Source: Lysobacterales bacterium (GTDB lineage: Bacteria; Pseudomonadota; Gammaproteobacteria; Xanthomonadales; Xanthomonadaceae). Taken from it: DNA of 64,000 bases. Where the stretch lies: contig JADKCY010000006.1 of NCBI GenBank assembly GCA_016718605.1, positions 113,649 through 177,648 of the forward strand. The letters are read 5' to 3'. How positions within the stretch are numbered: position 1 is the first letter of the stretch; each line of letters opens with the position of its first letter. The notes beneath the pieces were generated by a model that saw nothing but the letters and a program-made list of their open reading frames with translations, did not search any database and was not told the origin of the DNA. Below, one piece after another: positions 56,637 through 64,000 of this stretch. The position numbers and the translations under genes were made by a program.

Positions 56637-56799
56637 CGTCGTTGGTTTTTTGACTGGTCGCGTTCGACAGTTCTTGTGCTACCGTGAGTAACGCCAGACC
56701 CAGTGATTTCTTACTCGAAAACGACACCTCATTCAGAACTTTGCCAGTTTCAGAATCGATCATCTTAAGAATTACGTCAACGACACTATCTTTCCGCAT
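56578..56799 (-). CDS. Small hypothetical protein
   Basis: 73 residues from ATG 56799, which has AAGGAA upstream. It begins MRKDSVVDVILKMIDSETG and ends with a basic tail (RAQKRREKNIAAGKIR). No family recognised and no membrane segment. It follows the immunity candidate after 19 bases and overlaps the next small gene. A longer frame to 56835 is possible. Confidence 0.5.
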   Translation of the reverse strand: MRKDSVVDVILKMIDSETGKVLNEVSFSSKKSLGLALLTVAQELSNATSQKTNDDAARAQKRREKNIAAGKIR

Positions 56800-56818
56800 C
56801 TCAAATTCCTTTTCGCGA

Positions 56819-57277
56819 TCATCGCCTAGAAACAATCAGCCAGCCATCAAATATCCACCAAAGCTCACCGTCAATAACCTCGAACTCAAAGAACGGCGAG
56901 GCTCCATCCGTCTTTGAGACATCAAGAATTGATATGCATGCACGCTCCGGCAGAATCCCGAAATCCCACGGGTTTCGACCATGAGACACCTCTCCCTCCA
57001 CTCGTTTATTTGGAAGGCATCTAGATGAATATTCGGGATTTTCTATCGTCAGTCCCAACGCACTCGCGCGTGAAGCCTCCAAAAGCACTTCGGAACCGAT
57101 CCATGACTCAGCAACTTTCTCACTGGTCAATCCGCCAGATATTTTGCTGACGGACACGATCTGGTACTTCCCCACGAGTCCATCCACCTGCTCTACGCAA
57201 TGGCATCTATCGATGCAAGAAACCTGCGAGAATGGAGCTAGGAAAAGCATCAAAATCAAGAAAATCAACCTCACCAT
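56819..57277 (-). CDS. Candidate periplasmic immunity protein for the RHS lysozyme
   Basis: 152 residues beginning MVRLIFLILMLFLAPFSQVSC, a clear export signal ending at a cysteine (the lipobox is weak, so secretion as a soluble or lipidated protein is open). The mature part has several cysteines (CIDRCHC) and acidic stretches. The ATG lies inside the toxin stop (ATGGTGA), so translation is coupled to the toxin. Immunity is inferred from position, coupling and a periplasmic signal that matches a peptidoglycan-cleaving toxin; no known immunity family is recognised. Confidence 0.7.
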   Translation of the reverse strand: MVRLIFLILMLFLAPFSQVSCIDRCHCVEQVDGLVGKYQIVSVSKISGGLTSEKVAESWIGSEVLLEASRASALGLTIENPEYSSRCLPNKRVEGEVSHGRNPWDFGILPERACISILDVSKTDGASPFFEFEVIDGELWWIFDGWLIVSRR

Positions 57278-58692
57278 TTCTTGTAGACTCCATTTGAGTA
57301 GACATTCCACTCTGCCGCGCGTCTATTTATCATCCCTTGATTGACAGACCCTTGTGAGTATTTCCACGCTTTCCAAGCGTCCTCAATGGTCGAAAAATCA
57401 GTTGTCACAGTCGGACTGTTCATCATTTTTACTACTGACGAGCTGCCAAAGTTAGACCCAATATTGAAGGCAAGCATGACAGCGGCATCAAATTGGCGCT
57501 GCGTTACATTTCCATCAAGGACAGAATTCACATACTTCACTGTTTGCGCCAAATCTTGGGAAAGTAGCGTTTCCGCCTCAACTTGAGTGATTCCATTCTT
57601 GTATATTTCCCATTCGCTTTGATTGATTAAATGTCCATATCCTATTGTGGCGCCCGGAACCCATGATTCAATGCCTAAGGATGTTTGGTCATCGTATGGG
57701 CTAAGACGGAGCTCTTCCATCTCGCGAAGTAGTCCAAGCCCTTCATCGCTTACGCTCATTTTATGCACCAACTCATTAAACGCCCAACTCATCGCCGCCG
57801 TGACCGCGCCATTGGCAAACTTCCCGCCACTCAGCCGTGACGCTGTTCCTCCTACGATGGCGCTGGCGGCGACTTGGGCGAGGTTGCTGTCGAGGTTTTC
57901 GGTCAGTGGTCCGGCCAGTTCCGAGAAGCCTGCGCTGGCGAAGCCGCTGCCGAAGCTGGCACCTTGGAGTTCGCTGCTGACGCCGCCGACGACGCCGTGG
58001 GCGACGATTTTGGCGGTGCGGCCGATGGTGGTGAGTTTGCCACCTTTGCTGGCCCATTCGGCGGCTTTGAAGTAGGAGCCGACGCCGTAAAAGGCCAAGG
58101 CGGTATAGGCACCAGTCAGGCCGCCTTTGAGGCTGCTGCTTTGAATGGCGCCGGACGCAAAGCCACCTGCGGCGACCGCAAACAGTGCTTGCCCTGCGGT
58201 GACGGAGGTTCCCCAGAATCCCCATGCAGCGCCCGCCGCCGTCCCGCCGCTGTACACCGTGATTGCAATCGCTGCCACGGTGCGCAGGATTTGCCCGACG
58301 GACATGTGTCCGCTGGGGTCGGTCAGTGACAGCGGGTTGTTCAGCACGTAGCTGTAGCGGTTCAGGCCCTGGATGCCGGCATCCAGCAGGACGTCGGCTT
58401 GCAGGAAGCGGCCGATCTGCGGGTCGTAGACGCGGCCGTTCATGTGGATCAGGCCGAACACATCCAGCATGTGGTGGCCGGTAAAGCCTTGCCGGGTGCT
58501 GCTGGGAATGCTGCCCAGCGGGCTTTGCCAGTCGGTGCTGCTGCGGCGGTTGCCGTGGGCATCAAAGCTCATGCGTTCGACGATGCCGCCGCTGGCGTTG
58601 GCGACCGTGTCGACCGAGCCCAGGGCGTCGGTGAACAGGTAGTGCCGGGTGAAGTTACCTGGGTTGTCTGCGAACCAGCTTTCGATGGCCAC
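57271..58692 (-). CDS. RHS C-terminal core with GH24 lysozyme toxin tip
   Basis: 473 residues from GTG 58692. The RHS frame continues upstream to 58780 (NVEFIQSGSRTQIRRHIGG), reaching the stop codon of the next gene, so the N-terminal core is missing. The RHS tail has LGSVDTVANASGGIVERM, DPQIGRFLQADVL and NRYSYVLNNPLSLTDPSGH (residue ~125), a Gly/Ala-rich pre-toxin region, then GKFANGAVTAAMSWAFNE. The AT-rich tip from about residue 310 is a phage-type lysozyme: EELRLSPYDD and TIGYGH hold the expected Glu, Asp and Thr, with a loop some eight residues longer than usual between Asp and Thr. QFDAAVMLAFNIG follows. It would cut peptidoglycan of a competitor. Whether it is expressed without its own core is unclear. 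Confidence 0.85.
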   Translation of the reverse strand: MAIESWFADNPGNFTRHYLFTDALGSVDTVANASGGIVERMSFDAHGNRRSSTDWQSPLGSIPSSTRQGFTGHHMLDVFGLIHMNGRVYDPQIGRFLQADVLLDAGIQGLNRYSYVLNNPLSLTDPSGHMSVGQILRTVAAIAITVYSGGTAAGAAWGFWGTSVTAGQALFAVAAGGFASGAIQSSSLKGGLTGAYTALAFYGVGSYFKAAEWASKGGKLTTIGRTAKIVAHGVVGGVSSELQGASFGSGFASAGFSELAGPLTENLDSNLAQVAASAIVGGTASRLSGGKFANGAVTAAMSWAFNELVHKMSVSDEGLGLLREMEELRLSPYDDQTSLGIESWVPGATIGYGHLINQSEWEIYKNGITQVEAETLLSQDLAQTVKYVNSVLDGNVTQRQFDAAVMLAFNIGSNFGSSSVVKMMNSPTVTTDFSTIEDAWKAWKYSQGSVNQGMINRRAAEWNVYSNGVYKKW

Positions 58693-58782
58693 CCCGCCAA
58701 TATGACGGCGTATTTGCGTGCGGCTGCCGCTCTGGATGAATTCGACGTTGCTGATCCTGGGTCTGACGCATTGCCGTGTTGA

Positions 58783-60438
58783 TCACGGTGCCACCTTGCG
58801 TTTGATCAGCCGCGCCAGTGGTCTTGGCAGTTTGCCGAGGGAGCCTAGCAAGCTGGGCAGCAGGCGCAGTTTCAGGCCGGAGAAGGCGCTGGGAACGACG
58901 GCTTCGATCAGGTGTGGTCCGGGGCTGCGCAGGGCGTTTTCCAGCGCGATGCAGAATTCCTCGGCGGTCTGTGCGCGCACGGAGTGGACGCCCAAGCTGT
59001 TGCCGAGTTGCACGAAGTCGATGCCGGGCTGGCTGAGGTCGAGTTGCGAGCGTGCCTTGTCGCCGTCGCCGCTGGCACCGACCCGTTGCAGTTCGACGTT
59101 GAGGATGGCGTAGGAGGCGTTGTTGAAGATGATGTTGGTGACGTTCAAGCGCTCGCGCGCCATCGTCCACAGGGCTTGAATGGTGTACATCGCCGAGCCG
59201 TCTCCGGCCAGTGCGATGACCGGGCGGTCCGGGCAGGCAATCGCCGCACCGACGGCATTCGGCAATCCCTGACCAATGGCGCCACCGGTCAAGGTCAGCA
59301 CATCGTGGCGCGGCGCGCCCGCCGTGAGGCTGGGCAGAAACACACCCGAGGTCTGCGCTTCGTCGACAAGGATGGCGCGCTCGGGCAGTAGATGACCGAT
59401 GGCCTTGCAGACCTTTTCGGCGGTCAAGCGTCCAATCGGTCGGCCGGGGCGGGCGGCGATCTGCAACACGGCTTGTGCATCGTCGCAGGCCAGTTCGTTG
59501 CACAGGCGCTGTAGGCTGGATTCGGCATCCTGCTGCGCGCTGCTCAGGACATGCGCGGTGCAGCCGTCGGGGAGCAGGTCGCTGGCCTTGCCGGGGTAGG
59601 CGAAAAACGACACCGGCGATTTGGCATCGACCAGAATCAGATGCTGATAGCCCGCCAATTGAACGGCGGCCAGTTCGGCGAGATAGGCGATACGTTCAAC
59701 CGGCGGCAGGCCCGCACCGCGTTCGATGCGTGTGGGAAACACCTCGGCAAACAGCTTGACGCCAAAACGCGCCGCGACCTTGCCCGCCGCCAACAGAGCG
59801 GGCTCGCGTAACGCCTGTCCGCCCAGCAGCATCGCGATCTTTCCGCCACCTTGAACGACCTGCGCGATGGCGGCGATCACGGCGTCCTGGGCGACTTCGC
59901 GAGGGGGTAGCACCGGTGGCGGGGCAGGGTTCGCACCAGCACCCCACGAGACATCGGCGGGCAGGATCAAGGTGGCGACCTGACCGGGCGGACCCATCGA
60001 TGCGGCCACCGCTTCGGCGGCATCCTGGCAAAGCTGATCTGTCGATGCGGAAGTCCGCACCCAGGTCGAACAATTGCGCGCCACGGTTTCGATGTCGGAC
60101 TGCAGTTGAGCGTCGTACTTGACGTGCGAAGTGGCGTGATCGCCCACGATGTTGACAACGGGCACCTTGCCCTTGCGCGCGTTGTGCAGATTGGCCAGCC
60201 CATTGCCCAATCCGCAGCCGAGGTGCAGCAAGGTTGCCGCAGGCTTGCCCGCCATGCGCGCATAGCCGTCAGCAGCGCCAGTGGCAACGCCCTCGAACAA
60301 GGTCAGCACCGCACGCATGCGTGGCTCGTGATCGAGTGCCGCGACGAAGTGCATTTCCGAGGTACCGGGATTGCTGAAACAGACCTCGACTCCCGCATCA
60401 GCCAGGGTTTGCAGCAGAGCGTGTGCGCCGTTGGGCAT
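58783..60438 (-). CDS. ThDP-dependent enzyme, acetolactate synthase/benzoylformate decarboxylase-like
   Basis: 551 residues with the three ThDP-enzyme domains: Pyr domain (SNPGTSEMHFVAAL and the activating Glu in LFEGVATGAADGYAR), central domain, and PP domain with the cofactor motif GDGSAMYTIQALW...NN from about residue 420. It is close to the ilvB-like group but lacks an adjacent small subunit and branched-chain genes. It precedes nothing but RHS debris. Eighteen bases separate it from the flavin dehydrogenase upstream, so they are probably cotranscribed. Substrate unknown; a 2-keto acid or acyl-CoA lyase role is possible. Confidence 0.85.
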   Translation of the reverse strand: MPNGAHALLQTLADAGVEVCFSNPGTSEMHFVAALDHEPRMRAVLTLFEGVATGAADGYARMAGKPAATLLHLGCGLGNGLANLHNARKGKVPVVNIVGDHATSHVKYDAQLQSDIETVARNCSTWVRTSASTDQLCQDAAEAVAASMGPPGQVATLILPADVSWGAGANPAPPPVLPPREVAQDAVIAAIAQVVQGGGKIAMLLGGQALREPALLAAGKVAARFGVKLFAEVFPTRIERGAGLPPVERIAYLAELAAVQLAGYQHLILVDAKSPVSFFAYPGKASDLLPDGCTAHVLSSAQQDAESSLQRLCNELACDDAQAVLQIAARPGRPIGRLTAEKVCKAIGHLLPERAILVDEAQTSGVFLPSLTAGAPRHDVLTLTGGAIGQGLPNAVGAAIACPDRPVIALAGDGSAMYTIQALWTMARERLNVTNIIFNNASYAILNVELQRVGASGDGDKARSQLDLSQPGIDFVQLGNSLGVHSVRAQTAEEFCIALENALRSPGPHLIEAVVPSAFSGLKLRLLPSLLGSLGKLPRPLARLIKRKVAP

Positions 60439-60456
60439 GAGTGAACCTTTGTGGGA

Positions 60457-62064
60457 TCAGTGGGCGATGGATCGCGCTGCCGCGCGTGCGGTGAGGATGC
60501 AACCGGGCAGAAAGGTGCCTTCCAGCGATCGCTTGCCATTTGCGCCACCGCCGCCGAAACCTGCAGCCTCGCCGACGCAGTACAGACCTTCGATGGCATC
60601 GCCGTGGGAATTCAGCACGCGACTTTGCAAATCTGTGCGCAGACCGCCCAGGCTTTTGCGGGTGATCAATTGCATCTGGATGGCGATGAAAGGTCCTGCA
60701 CCTGCCTGCTGCAAGGGTGCTGGCTTGCAGGTACGCAAGCGATCAGGTTTCCATTGCCGGGCATGCAGGATACGCCGGATCTGCTCGTCGTTATGCAAGG
60801 CGTCACCGTTCGCAAAGTTGGCGTCAAAGGCATCAGCAACCTGCTGCAAGCCTGCGGCATCGATATCGTTGCTGCCGGTCAGCGCGTTCATTTTGGCGGC
60901 CAGTCCGCTTAGTTGATCATCGACCAGGAATTGCGGAACTTCGCGTTGCATCTGACGCACCAGACGGTGATTGCCAAACAGGGTTTCGTACAACAGTGGC
61001 AGCAGTTGTTGATCGCGAATGCGCGGATTGTGCTCGGCGCCGGAAATCGCAAACTCCTTGGCCGCGATGCGCCAATTGAGCAGATGCCAAGTCCATGGTT
61101 TGTCCTGCGCGGCGACACGCTGACATAGCCCGTGCGTGTCGAAGCCGGTCACCAATGGCTGCGGACCGATGCGTCTGCCTTGATGGTCAAGCCATAGCGC
61201 CGACTTGCAGGGAATCGTCGACAGCCCATGGCCTGCGAAATGCGGCTGAGGATGCGGAAAGCCTGCGGCGTAGTTCCACATCTCACCGGCATTCACCAAC
61301 AGGCCACCCAAGTCGGCGCAGACATGCTGGTGCAGTTGCCCATCGGCATACGGATGCGCCCCATTGAGCATGCGCGCAGGGCGCGGACGATCAGCGGGCC
61401 AATGTGCAATGACCTGTTCGCTGGAGCCATTGATGCCGCCCATCGCCAGCACCACGACCGGCGCGTCAATGCGAAGCTCACGGTCCTGCGCTTCATCCCT
61501 GACACGTGCGCCTGTGGGTCGACCGGCACTGGATTCAATCGCGATCACGCGATGCCGATGCAATACCTGCAGCGAGCCAGGCGTATCGACCGCCTGCAGG
61601 GCGGCAAACAATCGCTTCACCATGGCCTGCGCGCAGCCCCAGAGTACGTGATAGCGCGGCAATTGGTTGCCATCGCCATACAGACCGCGTTCGACCCAGT
61701 TCACTGCGGGCAGAAACTTGAGACCATGTGCCAACAGCCAGTCGTAGACCTCGCTACGCGAATGCTCGACGTAGTAGCGCGCCCAAGCCAACGAGTGCTG
61801 ATCGGTCAGGTCCAACTCACCAAAGCGTAGCCAGTCCTGCAGCGCACGCTCGGGCGTGTCGGGAATCTTCATGCGCCGTTGCAAGGGCGTGCCGACAAGC
61901 GCCATGCCACCAAACGCCCACAACGCCAATCCGCCAAAGCGCCTGGGCGTATCGCGATCCACCAACACGACATGCTTGCCTGCGCGACGGCATTCCAAGG
62001 CAGTGACCAGACCGGCCAAGCCGCCACCTACGATCATCACGTCTGCCTGCGTGCGGGAACTCAT
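60457..62064 (-). CDS. FAD-binding dehydrogenase (KstD/fumarate-reductase-like)
   Basis: 535 residues with the FAD motif VMIVGGGLAGLVTALECRRA near residue 9 and a C-terminal flavin region YCVGEAAGFGGGGANGKRS. It belongs to the flavoprotein family that includes 3-ketosteroid dehydrogenases and fumarate reductases. The pairing with a ThDP enzyme is conserved in my memory of xanthomonads but its product is not known. Confidence 0.8.
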   Translation of the reverse strand: MSSRTQADVMIVGGGLAGLVTALECRRAGKHVVLVDRDTPRRFGGLALWAFGGMALVGTPLQRRMKIPDTPERALQDWLRFGELDLTDQHSLAWARYYVEHSRSEVYDWLLAHGLKFLPAVNWVERGLYGDGNQLPRYHVLWGCAQAMVKRLFAALQAVDTPGSLQVLHRHRVIAIESSAGRPTGARVRDEAQDRELRIDAPVVVLAMGGINGSSEQVIAHWPADRPRPARMLNGAHPYADGQLHQHVCADLGGLLVNAGEMWNYAAGFPHPQPHFAGHGLSTIPCKSALWLDHQGRRIGPQPLVTGFDTHGLCQRVAAQDKPWTWHLLNWRIAAKEFAISGAEHNPRIRDQQLLPLLYETLFGNHRLVRQMQREVPQFLVDDQLSGLAAKMNALTGSNDIDAAGLQQVADAFDANFANGDALHNDEQIRRILHARQWKPDRLRTCKPAPLQQAGAGPFIAIQMQLITRKSLGGLRTDLQSRVLNSHGDAIEGLYCVGEAAGFGGGGANGKRSLEGTFLPGCILTARAAARSIAH

Positions 62065-62189
62065 CGCTGCGAATCACCTGCCGAATCAAGCCGACACGAT
62101 AGCCCGAGACGAGTGCGACTCATCGTGCGCTGCGGCAGATTTCGCAGAGTGGAGCGACGGAGGCGCGCTCCATCGCTCATGCGCGATGC

Positions 62190-63851
62190 TCAGTACGAGT
62201 CCTGATGCACTTCCTTGACGGCGCGACCGGAGGGGTCGACCACCGATTTCAATGACGGGTCCCATTCCAGCGCGGCGGCGGTGGAGCAGGCCACCGATGG
62301 GCCACCGGGCACGCATTCAGCCGCCCACGCCTGCGGGTAGTGCTGTTCGAACATCTCGCGATAGAAATAAGGCTTCTTTGGTTGCCGGTGTGTTGTAGGG
62401 GAAGCGGAAGCGCGTTCTCCATTTGCGCATCGCTGATCCTGGCCTCGGCATGTGCCTTGAGCGAGTCGATCCAGGAGTAGCCCACGCCATCCGAGAACTG
62501 CTCCTTCTGGCGCCACAGGATGCTGTCGGGCAGGTAGCCCGCGAAGGCTTCGCGCAGGAATTGCTTTTCCATACGTCCGCGTGCTTTACCAGAGAGCTTG
62601 ACTTCTGGATTCAACGACATCGCCACATCGATGAATACGCGATCGAGGAAGGGCACGCGGGCTTCCACGCCCAAGCGGCCATCGACTTGTTGGCGCGCAA
62701 ACAGTCGAACAGGTGCAGGTTGTCGAGTTTGCGAACGGTTTCTTCGTGCAGCGCTTCGGCGTTTGGTGCTTTGTGGAAATACAGATAGCCGCCAAACAGT
62801 TCATCCGAGCCTTCGCCGGACAGCACCATCTTGATGCCCATGGCGCGGATGCGACGCGCCATCAGGTACATCGGCGTTGAAGCGCGAATGGTGGTGACAT
62901 CGTAGGTTTCGAGGTGATAAATCACGTCAGACAGCGCATCCAGTCCTTCCTGGATGGTGAAGTGGAACTCGTGATGCACCGTGCCGATATGCGCGGCCAC
63001 TTCACGCGGCCTTGAGGTCAGGCGCGATCCTTCAGGCCTACCGCAAAGCCGTGCAGTTGCGGCCACCACGCTTCGGTCTTCTCATCTTCTTCGACACGGC
63101 GGGCGGCGTACTTCTTGGCAATGGCAGCCACCAGCGACGAATCCAGACCGCCCGAAAGCAGCACACCATAGGGCACGTCGCTCATCATGCGTGCGTCTTC
63201 ACCGCATGCTCAAACGCAGCACGCAGGGCGAGGCGGTCAGTCGGACCGTCCTTCACCGCCGAGTACTCACGCCAACCGGGATGGTAGTAGCCGGTGGGTG
63301 CCGCATCGCCAGACTGCCAGTAGCACCGGGAGGAACTCCTTGGCATCTTTGCAGACCGGTGCAAGCGATTAGCTCGGAGCCCACGAACAGATTTCCATGC
63401 GCGTCGTGGCCGTAATAGAGCGGAATGATGCCAATCGGATCGCGACCGATCAGCCAGCGCCCTGCGGCGTCATCCACAGCACGAAGGCGAACATGCCTTC
63501 GAGTTGATTGAGGAAGTCGGGGCCGAATTTTCGATACAGCGGCAGAATAACTTCGCAGTCCGAATGCGTCTGGTAGGCAAGTCGGCTCGGTCCGGCGAGC
63601 GCGCAATTCGCGATGGTTGTAACCGCTATTGACGGCCAGCGCCTGCGTGCCATCCTGGCGACAGCCTGGGCTGCGCACCGCTGTCAACACCGACGATGGC
63701 AGACGCTCATGGACCAGGATTGCGCGATGGTTCGCATACACTCTCGACCAGTCTCGACCGCGATGGCGCATGCGGCGAGAGATCCAATGCCTGCGCGCGC
63801 AACGCAACCGGATCGGAACGGACCATCGCGAATGCCAAGGATCGAGCACAT
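62190..63851 (-). pseudogene. asnB: Asparagine synthetase B, broken by multiple frameshifts
   Basis: Glutamine-hydrolysing asparagine synthetase of about 555 codons. It begins MCSILGI at 63851 (Cys2 the amidotransferase nucleophile), followed by RHRGRDWSRVYA, GRDPIGIIPLYYG, the synthetase P-loop GVLLSGGLDSSLVAAIA, LSGEGSDELFGGYLYFH, VEARVPFLD and WRQKEQFSDGVGYSWID, ending CVPGGPSVAC and GRAVKEVHQDSY. These pieces lie in all three minus frames; at least seven frame changes are needed to join them. Motifs are otherwise well conserved, so sequencing error near a contig end is more likely than long decay. Confidence 0.9.
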
Positions 63852-64000
63852 GGGCGCCATGCCAGCAGTGAAAGGAGGCACGATTCTATACCACGCGGCG
63901 AACCCGATTGCGCGCTGCAGCAGGCATCATGCGGAGATGGCATGGCGGCACCATTCCGTTGGAAACCAGACGCCCTCGCAATGAGGGCTTCGGAAGTGAG
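63852..64000. other. Sequence upstream of asnB to window end
   Basis: 149 bases with no gene seen. It would contain the asnB promoter, but base quality is doubtful because the neighbouring gene is full of frame changes. Confidence 0.4.

Noticed and set aside
58655..59503. A 282-codon minus-strand frame inside the ThDP enzyme gene
   Set aside because: Arg-rich alternate frame of a well-supported gene.
1..64000. CRISPR arrays, tRNA or rRNA genes, complete insertion sequences or an attachment site
   Set aside because: No regularly spaced repeats, cloverleaf candidates, transposase motifs or flanking direct repeats were seen by eye in the intergenic regions; a tRNAscan or ISfinder run would be decisive.

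Overview
The window looks like a chromosomal segment of a gammaproteobacterium close to the Xanthomonadales/Lysobacterales. This rests on gene order: ndk-rlmN-pilW-rodZ-yfgM-bamB-der without ispG and hisS, a rhodanese-fused MoeB, leuS-lptE-holA-nadD, and exbB-exbD-msbA-lpxK-kdsB. Housekeeping genes are about 60% GC by eye. No rRNA, tRNA, CRISPR array or complete insertion sequence was found. All assignments come from reading translated sequence and recalling family motifs; no database search was run.

Layout. 1-3.9 kb (minus): a beta-oxidation operon with a PsrA-like TetR repressor, a FadN-type multifunctional enzyme and a thiolase cut by the window edge. 4-11 kb (plus): nucleoside diphosphate kinase, RlmN, type IV pilus lipoprotein PilW, RodZ, YfgM, BamB and Der. 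11.3-14.7 kb: moeA, moeB and folD. 14.9-18.5 kb: a TRAP transporter with a TatT lipoprotein. 18.5-21.7 kb: guaB and guaA, closed by a perfect palindromic terminator. 21.8-22.5 kb (minus): two small cytochromes c behind an FNR/ANR-like box. 22.8-30.8 kb: an RND efflux adaptor, two RND permeases and a glutathione peroxidase. 30.9-33 kb: an EAL/HDOD protein and a YqhA-type membrane protein.

33.2-40.7 kb holds a catabolic cluster: Fe-dependent alcohol dehydrogenase, aldehyde dehydrogenase, glutamine-synthetase-like ligase, an ethanolamine-permease-like APC transporter with an in-frame amber codon, an N-formylglutamate-amidohydrolase-like hydrolase and a divergent RpiR-type regulator. Together they could form a gamma-glutamylated amino-alcohol pathway (ligate, oxidise twice, hydrolyse). 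40.7-43.2 kb: a DEDD exonuclease paired with a cNMP/CBS/DUF294 protein. 43.4-53.2 kb (plus): leuS, lptE, holA, nadD, exbB, exbD, msbA (one-base frameshift), lpxK and kdsB. Slp and RNase T follow.

54.5-58.8 kb is an RHS polymorphic-toxin island on the minus strand. A GC-rich RHS core tail carries an AT-rich GH24 lysozyme tip. Its stop codon overlaps the start of a small secreted protein, the best candidate immunity protein. Further AT-rich genes follow (two small ORFs and a frameshifted nucleoside-deoxyribosyltransferase-like gene), then a second, more N-terminal RHS core fragment. The two core pieces are in reverse order relative to an intact RHS gene, so the locus is a rearranged remnant that still keeps an apparently intact toxin tip. 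58.8-62.1 kb: a ThDP-dependent enzyme and a flavin dehydrogenase. The last 1.7 kb is an asnB gene broken by many frameshifts, possibly from poor sequence near a contig end.
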